Below are positions 1 to 9,089 of a stretch of DNA of 64,000 nucleotides, in pieces. Under the pieces are notes generated by a model that saw only the letters and a program-made list of their open reading frames with translations, searched no databases and was not told where the DNA came from. Source of the stretch: Candidatus Sulfotelmatobacter sp. (GTDB lineage: Bacteria > Acidobacteriota > Terriglobia > Terriglobales > Acidobacteriaceae); assembly GCA_030041475.1 (NCBI GenBank), contig JASHNU010000025.1:1-64000 (forward strand). Direction: 5' to 3'. A program made the position numbers and the translations under genes. Within the stretch, counting starts at the first letter, position 1. Each line of letters opens with the position of its first letter.

Positions 1-2172
1 CTCACTGGCGCCTGGCAGCGCGGCAGCGTTCCCTCCACGCTGGGCCTGTATAACAACGGCTACAACGGCGAAGTGCCCGGCATCAGCTTGAGCGACACGC
101 AATATAGCTTTGCCGAAGATCCTGGCTACGTTCCCGAAGGCCCGTTGAACTCGAACCCGACGTTCACCTACCGCGACAACATTACGAAGATCACCGGCAG
201 CCACAACCTGCAGTTCGGTCTTTACTACGTGAACGCTCACAAAAACGAAATTCCTCAGCCGGGTACCGGTATCAACGGTATTTTGGCTTTCACAAACTCA
301 AGCACCATCACCACCGGAAACGCGTTTGCTGATTTGCTGCTTGGAAATATTGGCAGCTACACGCAGGAGCAGAATGCGTTCAAGATGCACGAGGAGTTCA
401 ACATTACCGAGGGATACCTGCAAGACGATTGGCACGCGACTCACAGGCTGACTCTAAATCTCGGTGTGCGTCTCAGCTACTACGGTACCTATCGCGAGAA
501 GAATAATCTCGCTTGGAATTTTGATCCCGCATTTTATGTACCGGGAGCCAGCAGCGTGAATCCGGTTCTGAATGCAGCAGGTCAGAACGGACAGGTGATT
601 GGGAATCCGTACAACGGGTGGGTAGACTGCGGAGTCACGCCCGGCGTTCCCAAGGGTTGCATGAGCAACCACCTGCTCAACCCGGGTCCGCGCATCGGAT
701 TTGCACTTGACCCCCAGGGAGACGGCAAGTGGGCGGTACGCGGCGGTTACGGGATTTTCTTTGAGCACACCAACGGCAATGAAGCCAACACAGAATCGCT
801 TGAGCAGTACAACATCAATACCCAGATTACGAGCGTGCCCAACATCTCCGGATACTCCACCCTCAACCCCGGCCTTCTCACGAGTAGCACCGGCGGTCCC
901 AGCACGTTTCCATTACAATTCGTATCTCTACCGAACAGAGCCGTCTGGCCCTACATGCAGCAGTGGCATCTTGACGTCCAGCATGATATCGGCAAAAGCA
1001 CCGTAGCCACAGTCTCCTATGTGGGCAGCGCGGGCGTGCACCTGACCCGCTCCTACGAGCTCAATCAGATGGTGCCGGTTCCCGCAGGTCAGAATCCGTA
1101 CGCGCCGGGCCAGGTCATCACAGCCGACGACTGCAGCTCAGTCTCGATAAGCACCACGACGGGTCAGGCCACGGCAACTGCGAACGTGGATACCAGCAAC
1201 CCGGTCACGATGACCGGCGGCTGGGCCAATAATCTTGCAGTCGCCTGCGGCAACAACGCCAATTTCTATCGCCCCTATTTGGGTATTGGCAGCATCCTGC
1301 GCAAAGACCAGACCGGCTCTTCCAGCTACAACGCGCTGGAAATGTCACTGCGCCACAATATCGGCGGACTCGAACTCAATGCTGCCTACACTTACAGCCA
1401 CTCCATTGACGACTCTTCCGACAACGGCGATTTCGGCTTCGTAAACTCGTACAATCTGAACGCCTATCGGGCCAGCTCCAACTTCGATCAGCGGCAGAAC
1501 ATCTCGCTCGCGTACGTCTACGACGTGCCGTTCTTCAAGGGCAAAGGTCTCGCGCACACAACGCTGGGAGGCTGGCAATGGTCCGGCATCACTCTGATTC
1601 AGAGTGGCACGCCATTCAGCGTCTATAACAAAAGCTCAACGCCCGATAACGCCGGTGTGGGCAACGGCTTCTCTACCGCTGGTTCTTATCCCGACCTTAT
1701 CGGCGACGCAAGAGCCGGAGTCAGCAGCAGTCCGTTGGCGGGCAACCTTAAGGCGGACGGCTTCGGGCCTCTCCTCTACAACCCGGGAGCTTTTGCCGAG
1801 CCCACAGGATTAACTTTCGGCAACTCTGGCAGGAACATTTTGAGCAATCCTTGGCGCACGAACTTCAACATGGCGCTGCTCAAGCACTTCCCCATCAGTG
1901 AGAGCAAGTATTTCGAGTTTCGAGCCGAGGCCTTCAACGTGTTCAACCACCTGGAATACAACTGGCTCGGCGGCGACGGCGGCTCGGCTGCCGACAATGC
2001 TGGACTGGGCACTCTCGCTAACGAGCTTACCTGCTACGGCGGGGCTTCCCCATACTCGGCGGGAGATCCCGGCTGCTCGAGCGCAAGCCTTGGCGCCGCA
2101 AACCCTGAGCTGCGTCCGGCCGCAACGCATCTTCCACGCATCCTGCAGCTCGCATTGAAGTTTATTTTCTAG
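1..2172 (+). CDS. TonB-dependent receptor, Oar-like (3' part of gene)
   Basis: The frame is open from the first base to the stop at 2170-2172, so this is the C-terminal part (about 723 residues) of a longer gene; the carboxypeptidase-regulatory-like and plug domains expected upstream are outside the window. The visible part has the look of an outer-membrane beta-barrel of the Oar/TonB-dependent receptor class that is expanded in acidobacteria: 'YLQDDW', 'LNLGVRLSYYG', 'VATVSYVGSAGVHL', 'GWQWSGI' and 'FNVFNHLEYN' are recurrent strand and loop motifs, and the protein ends in alternating hydrophobics with a terminal Phe, as barrel proteins do. The ligand cannot be told; family members are usually assigned to uptake of large or polymeric substrates, so a transport role is inference. 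Confidence 0.88.
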   Translation, partial: LTGAWQRGSVPSTLGLYNNGYNGEVPGISLSDTQYSFAEDPGYVPEGPLNSNPTFTYRDNITKITGSHNLQFGLYYVNAHKNEIPQPGTGINGILAFTNSSTITTGNAFADLLLGNIGSYTQEQNAFKMHEEFNITEGYLQDDWHATHRLTLNLGVRLSYYGTYREKNNLAWNFDPAFYVPGASSVNPVLNAAGQNGQVIGNPYNGWVDCGVTPGVPKGCMSNHLLNPGPRIGFALDPQGDGKWAVRGGYGIFFEHTNGNEANTESLEQYNINTQITSVPNISGYSTLNPGLLTSSTGGPSTFPLQFVSLPNRAVWPYMQQWHLDVQHDIGKSTVATVSYVGSAGVHLTRSYELNQMVPVPAGQNPYAPGQVITADDCSSVSISTTTGQATATANVDTSNPVTMTGGWANNLAVACGNNANFYRPYLGIGSILRKDQTGSSSYNALEMSLRHNIGGLELNAAYTYSHSIDDSSDNGDFGFVNSYNLNAYRASSNFDQRQNISLAYVYDVPFFKGKGLAHTTLGGWQWSGITLIQSGTPFSVYNKSSTPDNAGVGNGFSTAGSYPDLIGDARAGVSSSPLAGNLKADGFGPLLYNPGAFAEPTGLTFGNSGRNILSNPWRTNFNMALLKHFPISESKYFEFRAEAFNVFNHLEYNWLGGDGGSAADNAGLGTLANELTCYGGASPYSAGDPGCSSASLGAANPELRPAATHLPRILQLALKFIF

Positions 2173-2186
2173 CGCTGTGCGCGAAC

Positions 2187-2228
2187 AAAAACGACCCCGG
2201 CCTGGTCAGAGGCCGGGGTCGTTTCTTA
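2187..2228. terminator. Bidirectional rho-independent terminator
   Basis: A 14-bp perfect stem (2188/2189-2202 with 2211-2224, core GACCCCGGCC/GGCCGGGGTC) and an 8-base loop is flanked by A's on the left and T's on the right. It lies between the stops of two converging genes and can end transcription from both sides. Confidence 0.9.
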
Positions 2229-2257
2229 TCGGGCTCGAAATCCGATCCAACGCCGCA

Positions 2258-3457
2258 TCACCCAACACTGACCGTCTGCCTCGTCCCGACGGCTTCGAGC
2301 GCGTGCTCCAGATCAGCGATCAGGTCGTCGCCGTTCTCAATTCCCACAGACAGCCGCACCATCTGCTCGGTAACGCCCATTTTTTCCCGCAGCTCGGCCG
2401 AAATCATTGCGTGTGACGTCAGCACCGGAATCGACACCAGCGACTCCACCCCTCCCAGGCTCGTAGCCAGCGTGAACAGGCGCATGGCTTCGCTCACCCG
2501 CCGCGCGTCCAGGCCCGTGCCCTCGACCTCGAACGTGACCATGCCGCCGCCGCCCGTCATTTGCTCGCGCGCCAGCCCGAACTGCGCGTGGCTCTTCAAG
2601 AACGGATAATGCACGCGCCGGACTTTTTCGTGTCGACCCAAGAACTCTGCAACGCGCATCGCGTTCTCATTCTGCCGCGCCACGCGCACCGCCAGCGTCT
2701 TCAGCCCGCGGATCAGCATCCACGCCGCATGCGGGTCCATGCAGTTGCCGAGCGTGGTCCGCGCTTCGTTGATCTGCGTAATCAGTTCCCGGCTCCCTGA
2801 GACCACCCCACAGGTCAGGTCCGCATGCCCGCTTAAGTATTTCGTGCCCGAATGCATCACCAGATCAATGCCATAGTCCGCCGGATGCTGGTTGATGGGC
2901 GTGCCGAATGTGCCATCGAGCATGCTGATCAATCCGTGTTTCTTCGCCAGCGCCGTAATTCTTCTGAAATCCACCACCCGCAAAACAGGATTGGTCGGCG
3001 ACTCCACATAGAGCAGCCTCGTATTCGCACGAATCGCCCGCTCATGCTGCTCATAGTCGGTCGTATCGACGAATGTGGTCTCAATTCCGAGCCGCGGCAG
3101 CCACTGCGACAGAAACTTCGCCACGCCACCGTAGACATCACGCTGCGCGACTATGTGATCTCCCGTCTTCAACAGCGCCATGATCGTGGTCGTGATCGCG
3201 CCCATGCCCGAAGCGAAGGTCCGTGCTGCCTCCATGCCTTCCAGCTCGGCGACAGTTTGCTCGGCCACCGTAATCGTCGGATTCCCCCAGCGCGTGTAAT
3301 AGCGGTCGGTCTCGGTTACACGGACTTGTTCGTCGTTGTCAGTAACTTCGAAGGTCGAAGTCTGATAAATGGGCGTCGCGACCGGCGCATTTTTCTTTTC
3401 CAGATCCGCCGCCCCGTGCACCGCCGCGGTTTCAGGACGACGCGTCTTTCGTTTCAT
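2258..3457 (-). CDS. Cystathionine gamma-synthase / trans-sulfuration PLP enzyme
   Basis: A 399-residue Cys/Met-metabolism PLP-dependent enzyme (fold type I). The PLP lysine lies in 'MHSGTKYLSGH' and the PLP-phosphate region in 'YYTRWGNPT' and 'FASGMGA'. The family includes cystathionine gamma-synthase, cystathionine beta/gamma-lyase, O-acetylhomoserine sulfhydrylase and methionine gamma-lyase; sequence alone does not separate them. The nearby homoserine kinase and threonine synthase genes make use of a homoserine-derived substrate plausible, but they are on the other strand. The ATG at 3457 is preferred over an upstream in-frame TTG at 3505 because it begins at the usual start of the conserved domain. 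It is divergent from the SDR gene with 87 bp between starts. Confidence 0.85.
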   Translation of the reverse strand: MKRKTRRPETAAVHGAADLEKKNAPVATPIYQTSTFEVTDNDEQVRVTETDRYYTRWGNPTITVAEQTVAELEGMEAARTFASGMGAITTTIMALLKTGDHIVAQRDVYGGVAKFLSQWLPRLGIETTFVDTTDYEQHERAIRANTRLLYVESPTNPVLRVVDFRRITALAKKHGLISMLDGTFGTPINQHPADYGIDLVMHSGTKYLSGHADLTCGVVSGSRELITQINEARTTLGNCMDPHAAWMLIRGLKTLAVRVARQNENAMRVAEFLGRHEKVRRVHYPFLKSHAQFGLAREQMTGGGGMVTFEVEGTGLDARRVSEAMRLFTLATSLGGVESLVSIPVLTSHAMISAELREKMGVTEQMVRLSVGIENGDDLIADLEHALEAVGTRQTVSVG

Positions 3458-3544
3458 GGCTGCCTCGTTGGTCAAAAGCTTACCTGTCCGCTTGCGCTCC
3501 CGCAACCAGCTTTCACATCAGCGACCGTTTATAATCGCTCGCTC

Positions 3545-4333
3545 ATGGATTTAGGGCTCCAAAGTCGTGTCGCCCTGGTTGCCGCGTCCAGTCAGGGAAT
3601 TGGGCTTGCCACTGCGGAGGCCCTCGCTGCCGAAGGCTGCCGAATCGCCATGTGTGCGCGGAATCAGTCGTCTCTCACCGCAGCCGCAGACAAGATCAAA
3701 AAGCGATACAACGCCGAAGTCCTCGCTGAAATCTGTGACGTTACAGATGCGGCCGCGGTTGAGCATTTCGTCGCCGCAGTCGCCGGCAGATTCGGCGGCG
3801 TGGATATCTGCGTCACCAACGCCGGCGGTCCACCCGCCAAAGGATTCCTCTCGACTACTCCCGACGACTGGCGCCGCGCCATCGAGGCAAATTTCCTCAG
3901 CGCAGTCCATTTCGCACGCCAGGTCATCCCGCATATGCAGCGCAAACGCTGGGGACGCATCATCACCATCACTTCGCTAACAACGAAGCAGCCGGTTGCT
4001 GACTTGGTGCTGTCAAATGCCGTACGCACAGCCGTCGTCGGCCTGGTGAAAAGTCTCGCCAACGAGTTCGGCAAGGACGGAATTCTCGTGAACAACGTTG
4101 GCCCCGGATTCACCGCGACCGAGCGGCTAAGAGAATTGGCGAAGTCGCGCTCGGTGGCGTCAGGAAAAACTGAACAGGAAATATTCGACGGCTGGGCAGC
4201 CGACGCTCCGCTGAAGCGATTGGGCGAGCCGCGCGAGATCGCCGACGCCATCGTCTGGCTCGCGTCCGAACGCGCCTCCTATGTCACGGGCCAAACCCTC
4301 CTGGTTGACGGAGGCATGTATAAAGGGTTGTGA
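3545..4333 (+). CDS. SDR-fold protein lacking the canonical catalytic Tyr-Lys
   Basis: A 262-residue short-chain dehydrogenase/reductase-fold protein close to the 3-oxoacyl-ACP-reductase-like group. The Rossmann loop is 'ASSQGIG' (residues 14-20) where classical members have TGxxxGIG, and 'TNAGG' (91-95) stands for NNAG. Ser144 is kept, but at the positions 13 and 17 residues later, where Tyr and Lys should sit, there are Ser157 and Arg161. A CDD subgroup of BKR-like SDRs with imperfect NAD motif and tetrad is known, and this fits it. The C-terminus has the usual 'VTGQTLLVDGGM'. The ATG at 3545 is chosen; the open frame upstream is only the shadow of the divergent gene. Activity and substrate are unknown. 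Confidence 0.85.
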   Translation: MDLGLQSRVALVAASSQGIGLATAEALAAEGCRIAMCARNQSSLTAAADKIKKRYNAEVLAEICDVTDAAAVEHFVAAVAGRFGGVDICVTNAGGPPAKGFLSTTPDDWRRAIEANFLSAVHFARQVIPHMQRKRWGRIITITSLTTKQPVADLVLSNAVRTAVVGLVKSLANEFGKDGILVNNVGPGFTATERLRELAKSRSVASGKTEQEIFDGWAADAPLKRLGEPREIADAIVWLASERASYVTGQTLLVDGGMYKGL

Positions 4334-4390
4334 TGGATGTGCCTCCGGAGCTACCTGCTCCCGCGCTCTGTGCAACTGAAGAAGGGCATC

Positions 4391-4843
4391 ATGACAAAGC
4401 AGAAAACGAAGTCGAAGTCGAAATCACGCAGCAGTTCACACTCCCGTGCCAAACGCGCCGTCACCAAGCACAGCGCCGGCACTGCCGCGCTGCAGTACAC
4501 TCCCTGGAGTTCGGTTCCGCTTGAAGATCTTAATCCTTTACTGCAGCGCCAGTTCGTAGTAGGCCAGGAAATCATGCTGGCGCGCGTGCTGCTGAAAAAA
4601 GGTTGTATCGTTCCCGAACACAGCCATCACAACGAGCAACTGACCTACATTCTCGAAGGCGCGCTCAAGTTCTGGATCGATGGCCGCGAGATCACCGTGA
4701 ATGCCGGCGAGACTCTCTGCATTCCGTCCAACATGCCACACAAGGCCGAAGCGCTCGAAGACACGGTGGATCTCGACGTGTTCGCTCCGCCGCGCGCAGA
4801 CTGGATCAACAAGACCGATCAATATCTGCGCGGCCAGAAATAA
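4391..4843 (+). CDS. Cupin-domain protein with basic N-terminal tail
   Basis: A 150-residue protein with a single cupin barrel (about residues 45-135). The metal-binding pattern 'PEHSHHNEQ' and a later His in 'PSNMPHKAEAL' gives the HxH..E/Q..H set of a metal-binding cupin. The first 30 residues are a Lys/Ser/Arg-rich low-complexity tail not usual for the family. The ATG at 4391 follows a GAAGAAGGG ribosome-binding stretch. It lies 57 bp after the SDR gene and 6 bp before threonine synthase, so it is probably co-transcribed with them. Small single-domain cupins can be dioxygenases, isomerases or binding proteins; no specific role can be given. Confidence 0.8.
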   Translation: MTKQKTKSKSKSRSSSHSRAKRAVTKHSAGTAALQYTPWSSVPLEDLNPLLQRQFVVGQEIMLARVLLKKGCIVPEHSHHNEQLTYILEGALKFWIDGREITVNAGETLCIPSNMPHKAEALEDTVDLDVFAPPRADWINKTDQYLRGQK

Positions 4844-4849
4844 TCCTGC

Positions 4850-6205
4850 ATGCCTCCTTTTCCCATTTCTGCGTCAGGCACGCAAACGGATTTTCGGTTC
4901 CGCTGCATTGCCTGCGGCGATCTCACCGACCGCGCCAGCCAGGACTTCCGTTGTGCTCGCTGCGGCGACCTGCTCGAAATCACGTGCCCGCACTGGAGTG
5001 AAACCAGGCCCAACGCCGAAGGTCTGAAATCCGTCTGGCGCGGGCGTCGTGCCTCGAATGACGCGGCCGATTTGAGCGGCGTTTGGCGCTTCCGTGAACT
5101 GCTGCCCACGCTCAAAGCCGACCAGCCGATCATCACGCTCCGTGAAGGCAACACGCCGCTGTACGACCTCGCACGGTGCGCGCGCATCACCGGTGTGCCG
5201 CGACTATTCGCCAAGCATCAGGGCACGAATCCCACCGGCTCTTTCAAGGATTGCGGAATGACCGTTGCCACCACCTTTGCCCGGAGTGCCGGATTTCGCT
5301 GGGTTGCCTGTGCCTCGACCGGCAACACTTCCGCATCCATGGCCGCCTACGCCGCCCGCGGAGGTATGCGCAGCCTCGTTCTCGTTCCCGAGGGGAAAAT
5401 TTCCTGGAGCAAACTTTCCCAGGCTCTCGATTACGGCGCCGTGACCTGCCAGTTGCGCACCGACTTCGACGGTTGTCTCCGCCTCCTGCAAGAGCTTGTC
5501 TTGCGCGCGCCCGTCTATCAGCTGAATTCCATCAACCCATTTCGCCTCGAAGGTCAGAAGACACTCGCGCTCGAACTGCTCGAACAACTCGACTGGCAGC
5601 CGCCCCATCACATCATCGTCCCGGGCGGAAATTTGGGGAACAGTTCCGCCATCGGTAAAGCGCTGCGCGAAATGCGCATGCTGAACTTGATTTCGCGCTT
5701 GCCCAAGCTGTCCGTCATTCAGGCCGAGGGAGCGAACGCTCTGGTGCGGACACTTCGTGAAGCGGACGGCAAACGTTTAGTCAGCGTGCAGCCGGAAACG
5801 CGCGCCACCGCCATCCGCATCGGCAATCCCGCTTCGTGGAAGAAAGCCGTGGCAGTCGTCGAAGCCACCGGAGGCACGGGCGAGCAAGTGAGTGAAGTCG
5901 AAATCGCGCAGGCGAAGGCGGAGATCGGCGAGGAAGGTCTGGGTTGCGAACCGGCGTCGGCAGTCACGCTCGCGGGCCTGAAGAAATTGGTGAAGCAAAA
6001 CTTTGTCCAGCCCGATGAAACCGTGGTGCTGGTACTCACAGGAAACCTGCTGAAAGATCCTGACTATACGATCGAATTCCATCGAGGCGATCTTTTTCCC
6101 GGCGCGCCTGCCCCAACGCTGGACCATCTGCGCCGCCCGCCCATCGTGCTCGAGGCTACGTTGGACGCGGTAATTCGCACGCTCGAGCAGGCGGAAAAAT
6201 CCTGA
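4850..6205 (+). CDS. thrC: Threonine synthase
   Basis: 451 residues, converting O-phosphohomoserine to threonine with PLP. A zinc-ribbon-like N-terminus (Cys19, Cys22, Cys35, Cys38) precedes the fold-type II PLP domain, as in the longer threonine synthases. The PLP lysine is about Lys134 in 'NPTGSFKDCGM', and 'PGGNLGNSSAIGKA' forms the phosphate-binding loop. It sits 6 bp after the cupin and only 2 bp before the homoserine kinase, so the two enzymes of the last steps of threonine synthesis are made together. The long form, its zinc site and the kinase partner support threonine synthase over a related beta-replacing enzyme. Confidence 0.92.
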   Translation: MPPFPISASGTQTDFRFRCIACGDLTDRASQDFRCARCGDLLEITCPHWSETRPNAEGLKSVWRGRRASNDAADLSGVWRFRELLPTLKADQPIITLREGNTPLYDLARCARITGVPRLFAKHQGTNPTGSFKDCGMTVATTFARSAGFRWVACASTGNTSASMAAYAARGGMRSLVLVPEGKISWSKLSQALDYGAVTCQLRTDFDGCLRLLQELVLRAPVYQLNSINPFRLEGQKTLALELLEQLDWQPPHHIIVPGGNLGNSSAIGKALREMRMLNLISRLPKLSVIQAEGANALVRTLREADGKRLVSVQPETRATAIRIGNPASWKKAVAVVEATGGTGEQVSEVEIAQAKAEIGEEGLGCEPASAVTLAGLKKLVKQNFVQPDETVVLVLTGNLLKDPDYTIEFHRGDLFPGAPAPTLDHLRRPPIVLEATLDAVIRTLEQAEKS

Positions 6206-6207
6206 AC

Positions 6208-7143
6208 ATGCCATCGACATCCAGAACGACGCTGCGCCTCGCTCTTCCCGCGACTTCCGCCAACCTCGGCCCCGCATTCGACGCCGCGGCACTCGCCATG
6301 GATTTCTACATCAACATCGAGGCCCGCGTGGCTGAAGAATTCTCCATCACTGCAACCGGACGCGATGCCGGAATCTGCGGGCAACTCGAAAATCACCTGA
6401 TTCTGAACACCTATCGTGAAGTCCTCGAAGAAGCAGGGAAGCCTGCGCGGCCTCTGTCGCTCCGAATCGCCAACGACATTCCCATCGGCAAAGGGTGCGG
6501 CTCTTCCGCCGCGGCACGTCTGGCGGGCATCGCTCTCGCAGTTCATTTCGGCCGCCTCCGGTGGACCGACGGCCAGATTATCGGCGAGGCCTCGCGTCGC
6601 GAGCACCATCCCGACAACGCCTCCACCTGCTGGATGGGCGGTCTCACCGTCGCGCGCATGGGCGAAGAGCATGCCGAGCAAGCGCAAGTCATTTGCATCC
6701 GTCCGAAAGGGAAGTGGCCGCTGCTGCTTGCTGTTCCTGAGACCGCCCTCGCCACCGAAGAAGCGCGCGGCGTTCTTCCCGCGCACTACTCGCGTGCCGA
6801 CGCGGTTACCAATGTGCAGAATTCCATGCTCCTGCTGGCGGCGTTTACCGAAGGATGTCCTGATTTGCTCTCTGCAGCTTTGGAAGACCGCATCCATCAG
6901 CCCTACCGCGCCGCGCTCTGCCCGCTGCTTCCGTGCCTGCAGGAGTTGAAAGGCAAGCGCGGAATTCTCGGCGCGGTGCTGAGTGGTGCCGGACCGTCAG
7001 TGTTGATTTTTCTGGATCGACGTGCTTCGCAGAACGCGTCGCGGAAGCTAGTTGCGACCCATCTGTCGCAAAGCGGACTGAGCGCAGAGTTGCTGACTGC
7101 CGCCATCACCCTGCGAGGGGCGCGCTCCAGCTTGAGGAAGTGA
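6208..7143 (+). CDS. thrB: Homoserine kinase
   Basis: 311 residues of the GHMP kinase superfamily. The N-terminal 'LPATSANLGPAFD' and the glycine/serine-rich ATP loop 'PIGKGCGSSAAA' (about residues 91-103) are the family signatures; a third motif 'GAVLSGAGPSVLIF' is near the C-terminus. It phosphorylates homoserine, feeding threonine synthase encoded immediately upstream (stop TGA, two bases, then ATG). The length is normal. The coupling with thrC leaves little doubt about the reaction. Confidence 0.92.
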   Translation: MPSTSRTTLRLALPATSANLGPAFDAAALAMDFYINIEARVAEEFSITATGRDAGICGQLENHLILNTYREVLEEAGKPARPLSLRIANDIPIGKGCGSSAAARLAGIALAVHFGRLRWTDGQIIGEASRREHHPDNASTCWMGGLTVARMGEEHAEQAQVICIRPKGKWPLLLAVPETALATEEARGVLPAHYSRADAVTNVQNSMLLLAAFTEGCPDLLSAALEDRIHQPYRAALCPLLPCLQELKGKRGILGAVLSGAGPSVLIFLDRRASQNASRKLVATHLSQSGLSAELLTAAITLRGARSSLRK

Positions 7144-7180
7144 TGCCGCGACAAGACCTCGGGAGCGAGACAACCGCAAT

Positions 7181-7765
7181 CTAATACCGACTGGCCGGCG
7201 GCACGATTCCATTCATCCGCAGATACACGACCATCTGCCCGTAGTGGTCGTACCCATGTGACGCGACTGCTGACGCCAATCCGAGGCGCGACACAGTGCC
7301 TTCGCCAAAAGGACTCTTCACAGTCTCAACCAAATTCTGCTCGTTGATCGTAGCGATTGCCTTGTGCACGTACTCGAAGGAATCCTTCAGATACTTCATA
7401 ACGTGGGCCTTCGACGTAATCGACGCCGGTCCCGCCTCGTCGCCAATTTCCACCGGAGGCTTCTCTTCCAGGATCGCCGCAGCCAGTTCGTAGTTCACAG
7501 CCGCCACGTGCTTGATTTGCTGCGCAAACGTGCGCACGCCCTTGAATTCGCCGTTCGTGGGCGCGAATCCGAACTTGTCTTCCGGCATGGCTTCGGCTGC
7601 CGGAACAAACTCCTTCTCAAGATTCTGGACAGTATGATCAATCACGTCTGTGACGTTACGGCGCTCCACCTTGGGCTTGGGCATCTGGGCCGCGGCGCCA
7701 ACTGCCAGCACCATCACGGCGCACGCGGCCAACCCACCCGCCATGACTCCGGACGTCATCCTCAT
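7181..7765 (-). CDS. Secreted DinB-family protein
   Basis: 194 residues. A signal peptide covers about residues 1-27 (hydrophobic stretch ending 'VGAAAQ'), followed by a four-helix DinB/YfiT-like domain. His residues in 'IKHVAAVNYE' and 'ASHGYDHYGQMVVYLR' match the three-His metal site of the DinB superfamily, which holds putative metal-dependent enzymes of mostly unknown reaction. An exported DinB protein is common in acidobacteria. A GGAGG site lies 7 bases before the ATG. It begins 16 bp after the stop of the MFS gene and is probably in its operon. Confidence 0.82.
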   Translation of the reverse strand: MRMTSGVMAGGLAACAVMVLAVGAAAQMPKPKVERRNVTDVIDHTVQNLEKEFVPAAEAMPEDKFGFAPTNGEFKGVRTFAQQIKHVAAVNYELAAAILEEKPPVEIGDEAGPASITSKAHVMKYLKDSFEYVHKAIATINEQNLVETVKSPFGEGTVSRLGLASAVASHGYDHYGQMVVYLRMNGIVPPASRY

Positions 7766-7781
7766 GCCAATCCTCCGAGTG

Positions 7782-9053
7782 TCAGTCCCGTACCACTGCC
7801 GGAGCCATCCTCAACTCCGCTGCCGTCAGGCGGTGGCGCCGGATGCTTGTCAATCCCACCACCATGGCCAGCGCCGACCAGGCCAGCGCCACCGGAACGC
7901 CTTGCCTGGCGGCTAATTCGCCCCACAACGCGCTGCCCAGCGCCATGCCTCCCTGCAGCACAAGCAGGTACATCGAGAGCGCGCGCGCCCGCATGCGCGA
8001 GGGACACATCGTCTGGGCCACGACATTGAAGCAAGCCAGGATTCCTATCCATGCCGCTCCCGCCGTAAACAATACCAGACAGAGCCCGGTAAAGGTACAT
8101 GCTTGTCCGGCCAGGTAAGTCATCGCTGCGAACACGACGGTTGCACCAGCCACCAGCGCGTCCAGCGAATACAATACCCGCAACCGCGGCAGGGCCGCAG
8201 CGCCCGCTAATGCGCCCACGCCAAAACAAGTGAGCAGGAACCCGTATCCCTGCGCCCCATGCGGCTGGCAGATCAGGGGAAGCAATGCCAGTAGCGAAGT
8301 TGCGCCCACGCTGAACGCTCCCGTGCGGATCAGAACGGATCGCACTTCTGGAGCGCCGCGCACATAGCGGAAGCCTTCCGCGATCGCGTCCCGCACTCGC
8401 ATTGTTGCCAGAGGCTGGTGCGGAGCCCTGCGCCACTTGCACAGAAATAAGATCACACCGAAAAAAGACGCTGCGTTCAGCAGGAAGGACCATCCCGACC
8501 CCGCCGATGCCACTACCATTCCCCCCAGTGCCGGGCCCGCCGCCCGTGCCAAATTGAATCCGGCAGAATTCAGCGCCACTGCTGCAGCATGCCGCGGCGG
8601 CGATACCACTTCCGGCGTGATTGCCTGCCACGCCGGATCATTCATCACCGCGCCCACGCCCATCACAAACGTGAACGCCAGCAGAACCAAAGGCGTGACT
8701 GCATGCAAAAGAGTCAGCACGCCGAGTGCGGCTGCCGCCGCGACCATCCAGCTTTGTGTGAACAACAACAGCCTGCGACGATCCACCATGTCCGCCAGCG
8801 CGCCCGCCGGCAGCACCACTAGAAACACGGGAACCGCGGCTGCTGCCTGCACCAGACTGACCATCAACGGCGAGGTCGTAAGCTGCGTCATCAGCCAGCC
8901 TGCGCCCACGTTCTGCATCCAGGTTCCAGTGTAGGAAACGACCGCGGCGATCCAGAGTGAACGGAACAGCGACTCTGATAGCGGAGCCCATGCCGAATCG
9001 GCCCGCCGAAGCCCTGCTCCTTCCATCGCTGGAACTGAAATGTGATCCGCCAC
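7782..9053 (-). CDS. MFS transporter, EntS-like (MFS_3)
   Basis: 423 residues with about 12 predicted membrane segments. The N-terminus 'LFRSLWIAAVVSYTGTWMQ', 'AGWLMTQL' and 'PAGALADMVDRRRLL' are typical of the MFS_3 (enterobactin-exporter-like) group, and the third is the loop 2-3 MFS signature. The role is efflux of an unidentified small molecule across the inner membrane. The start is uncertain: the GTG at 9053 and an ATG at 9026 are both without a good ribosome-binding site. It stands 36 bp after the amino-acid permease gene on the same strand and 16 bp before the DinB gene. Long open frames in other phases here are shadows. Confidence 0.85.
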   Translation of the reverse strand: MADHISVPAMEGAGLRRADSAWAPLSESLFRSLWIAAVVSYTGTWMQNVGAGWLMTQLTTSPLMVSLVQAAAAVPVFLVVLPAGALADMVDRRRLLLFTQSWMVAAAAALGVLTLLHAVTPLVLLAFTFVMGVGAVMNDPAWQAITPEVVSPPRHAAAVALNSAGFNLARAAGPALGGMVVASAGSGWSFLLNAASFFGVILFLCKWRRAPHQPLATMRVRDAIAEGFRYVRGAPEVRSVLIRTGAFSVGATSLLALLPLICQPHGAQGYGFLLTCFGVGALAGAAALPRLRVLYSLDALVAGATVVFAAMTYLAGQACTFTGLCLVLFTAGAAWIGILACFNVVAQTMCPSRMRARALSMYLLVLQGGMALGSALWGELAARQGVPVALAWSALAMVVGLTSIRRHRLTAAELRMAPAVVRD

Positions 9054-9089
9054 TCTATGAATTCCCCGTGTCCTCTGTGCCCTCGGTGG

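Noticed and set aside
2852-3544. Possible N-terminal extension of the SDR protein
   Set aside because: The upstream frame is antisense to the PLP enzyme and has no domain; ATG at 3545 starts the normal SDR fold.
3458-3544. A possible SAM or methionine riboswitch before the trans-sulfuration gene
   Set aside because: Only 87 bp between the divergent starts, too short for a SAM riboswitch, and no conserved stem was seen.
7762-8631. A 289-residue frame in another phase inside the MFS gene
   Set aside because: Gly/Ala/Arg-rich chance frame; the MFS reading frame has clear transmembrane segments and signature loop.
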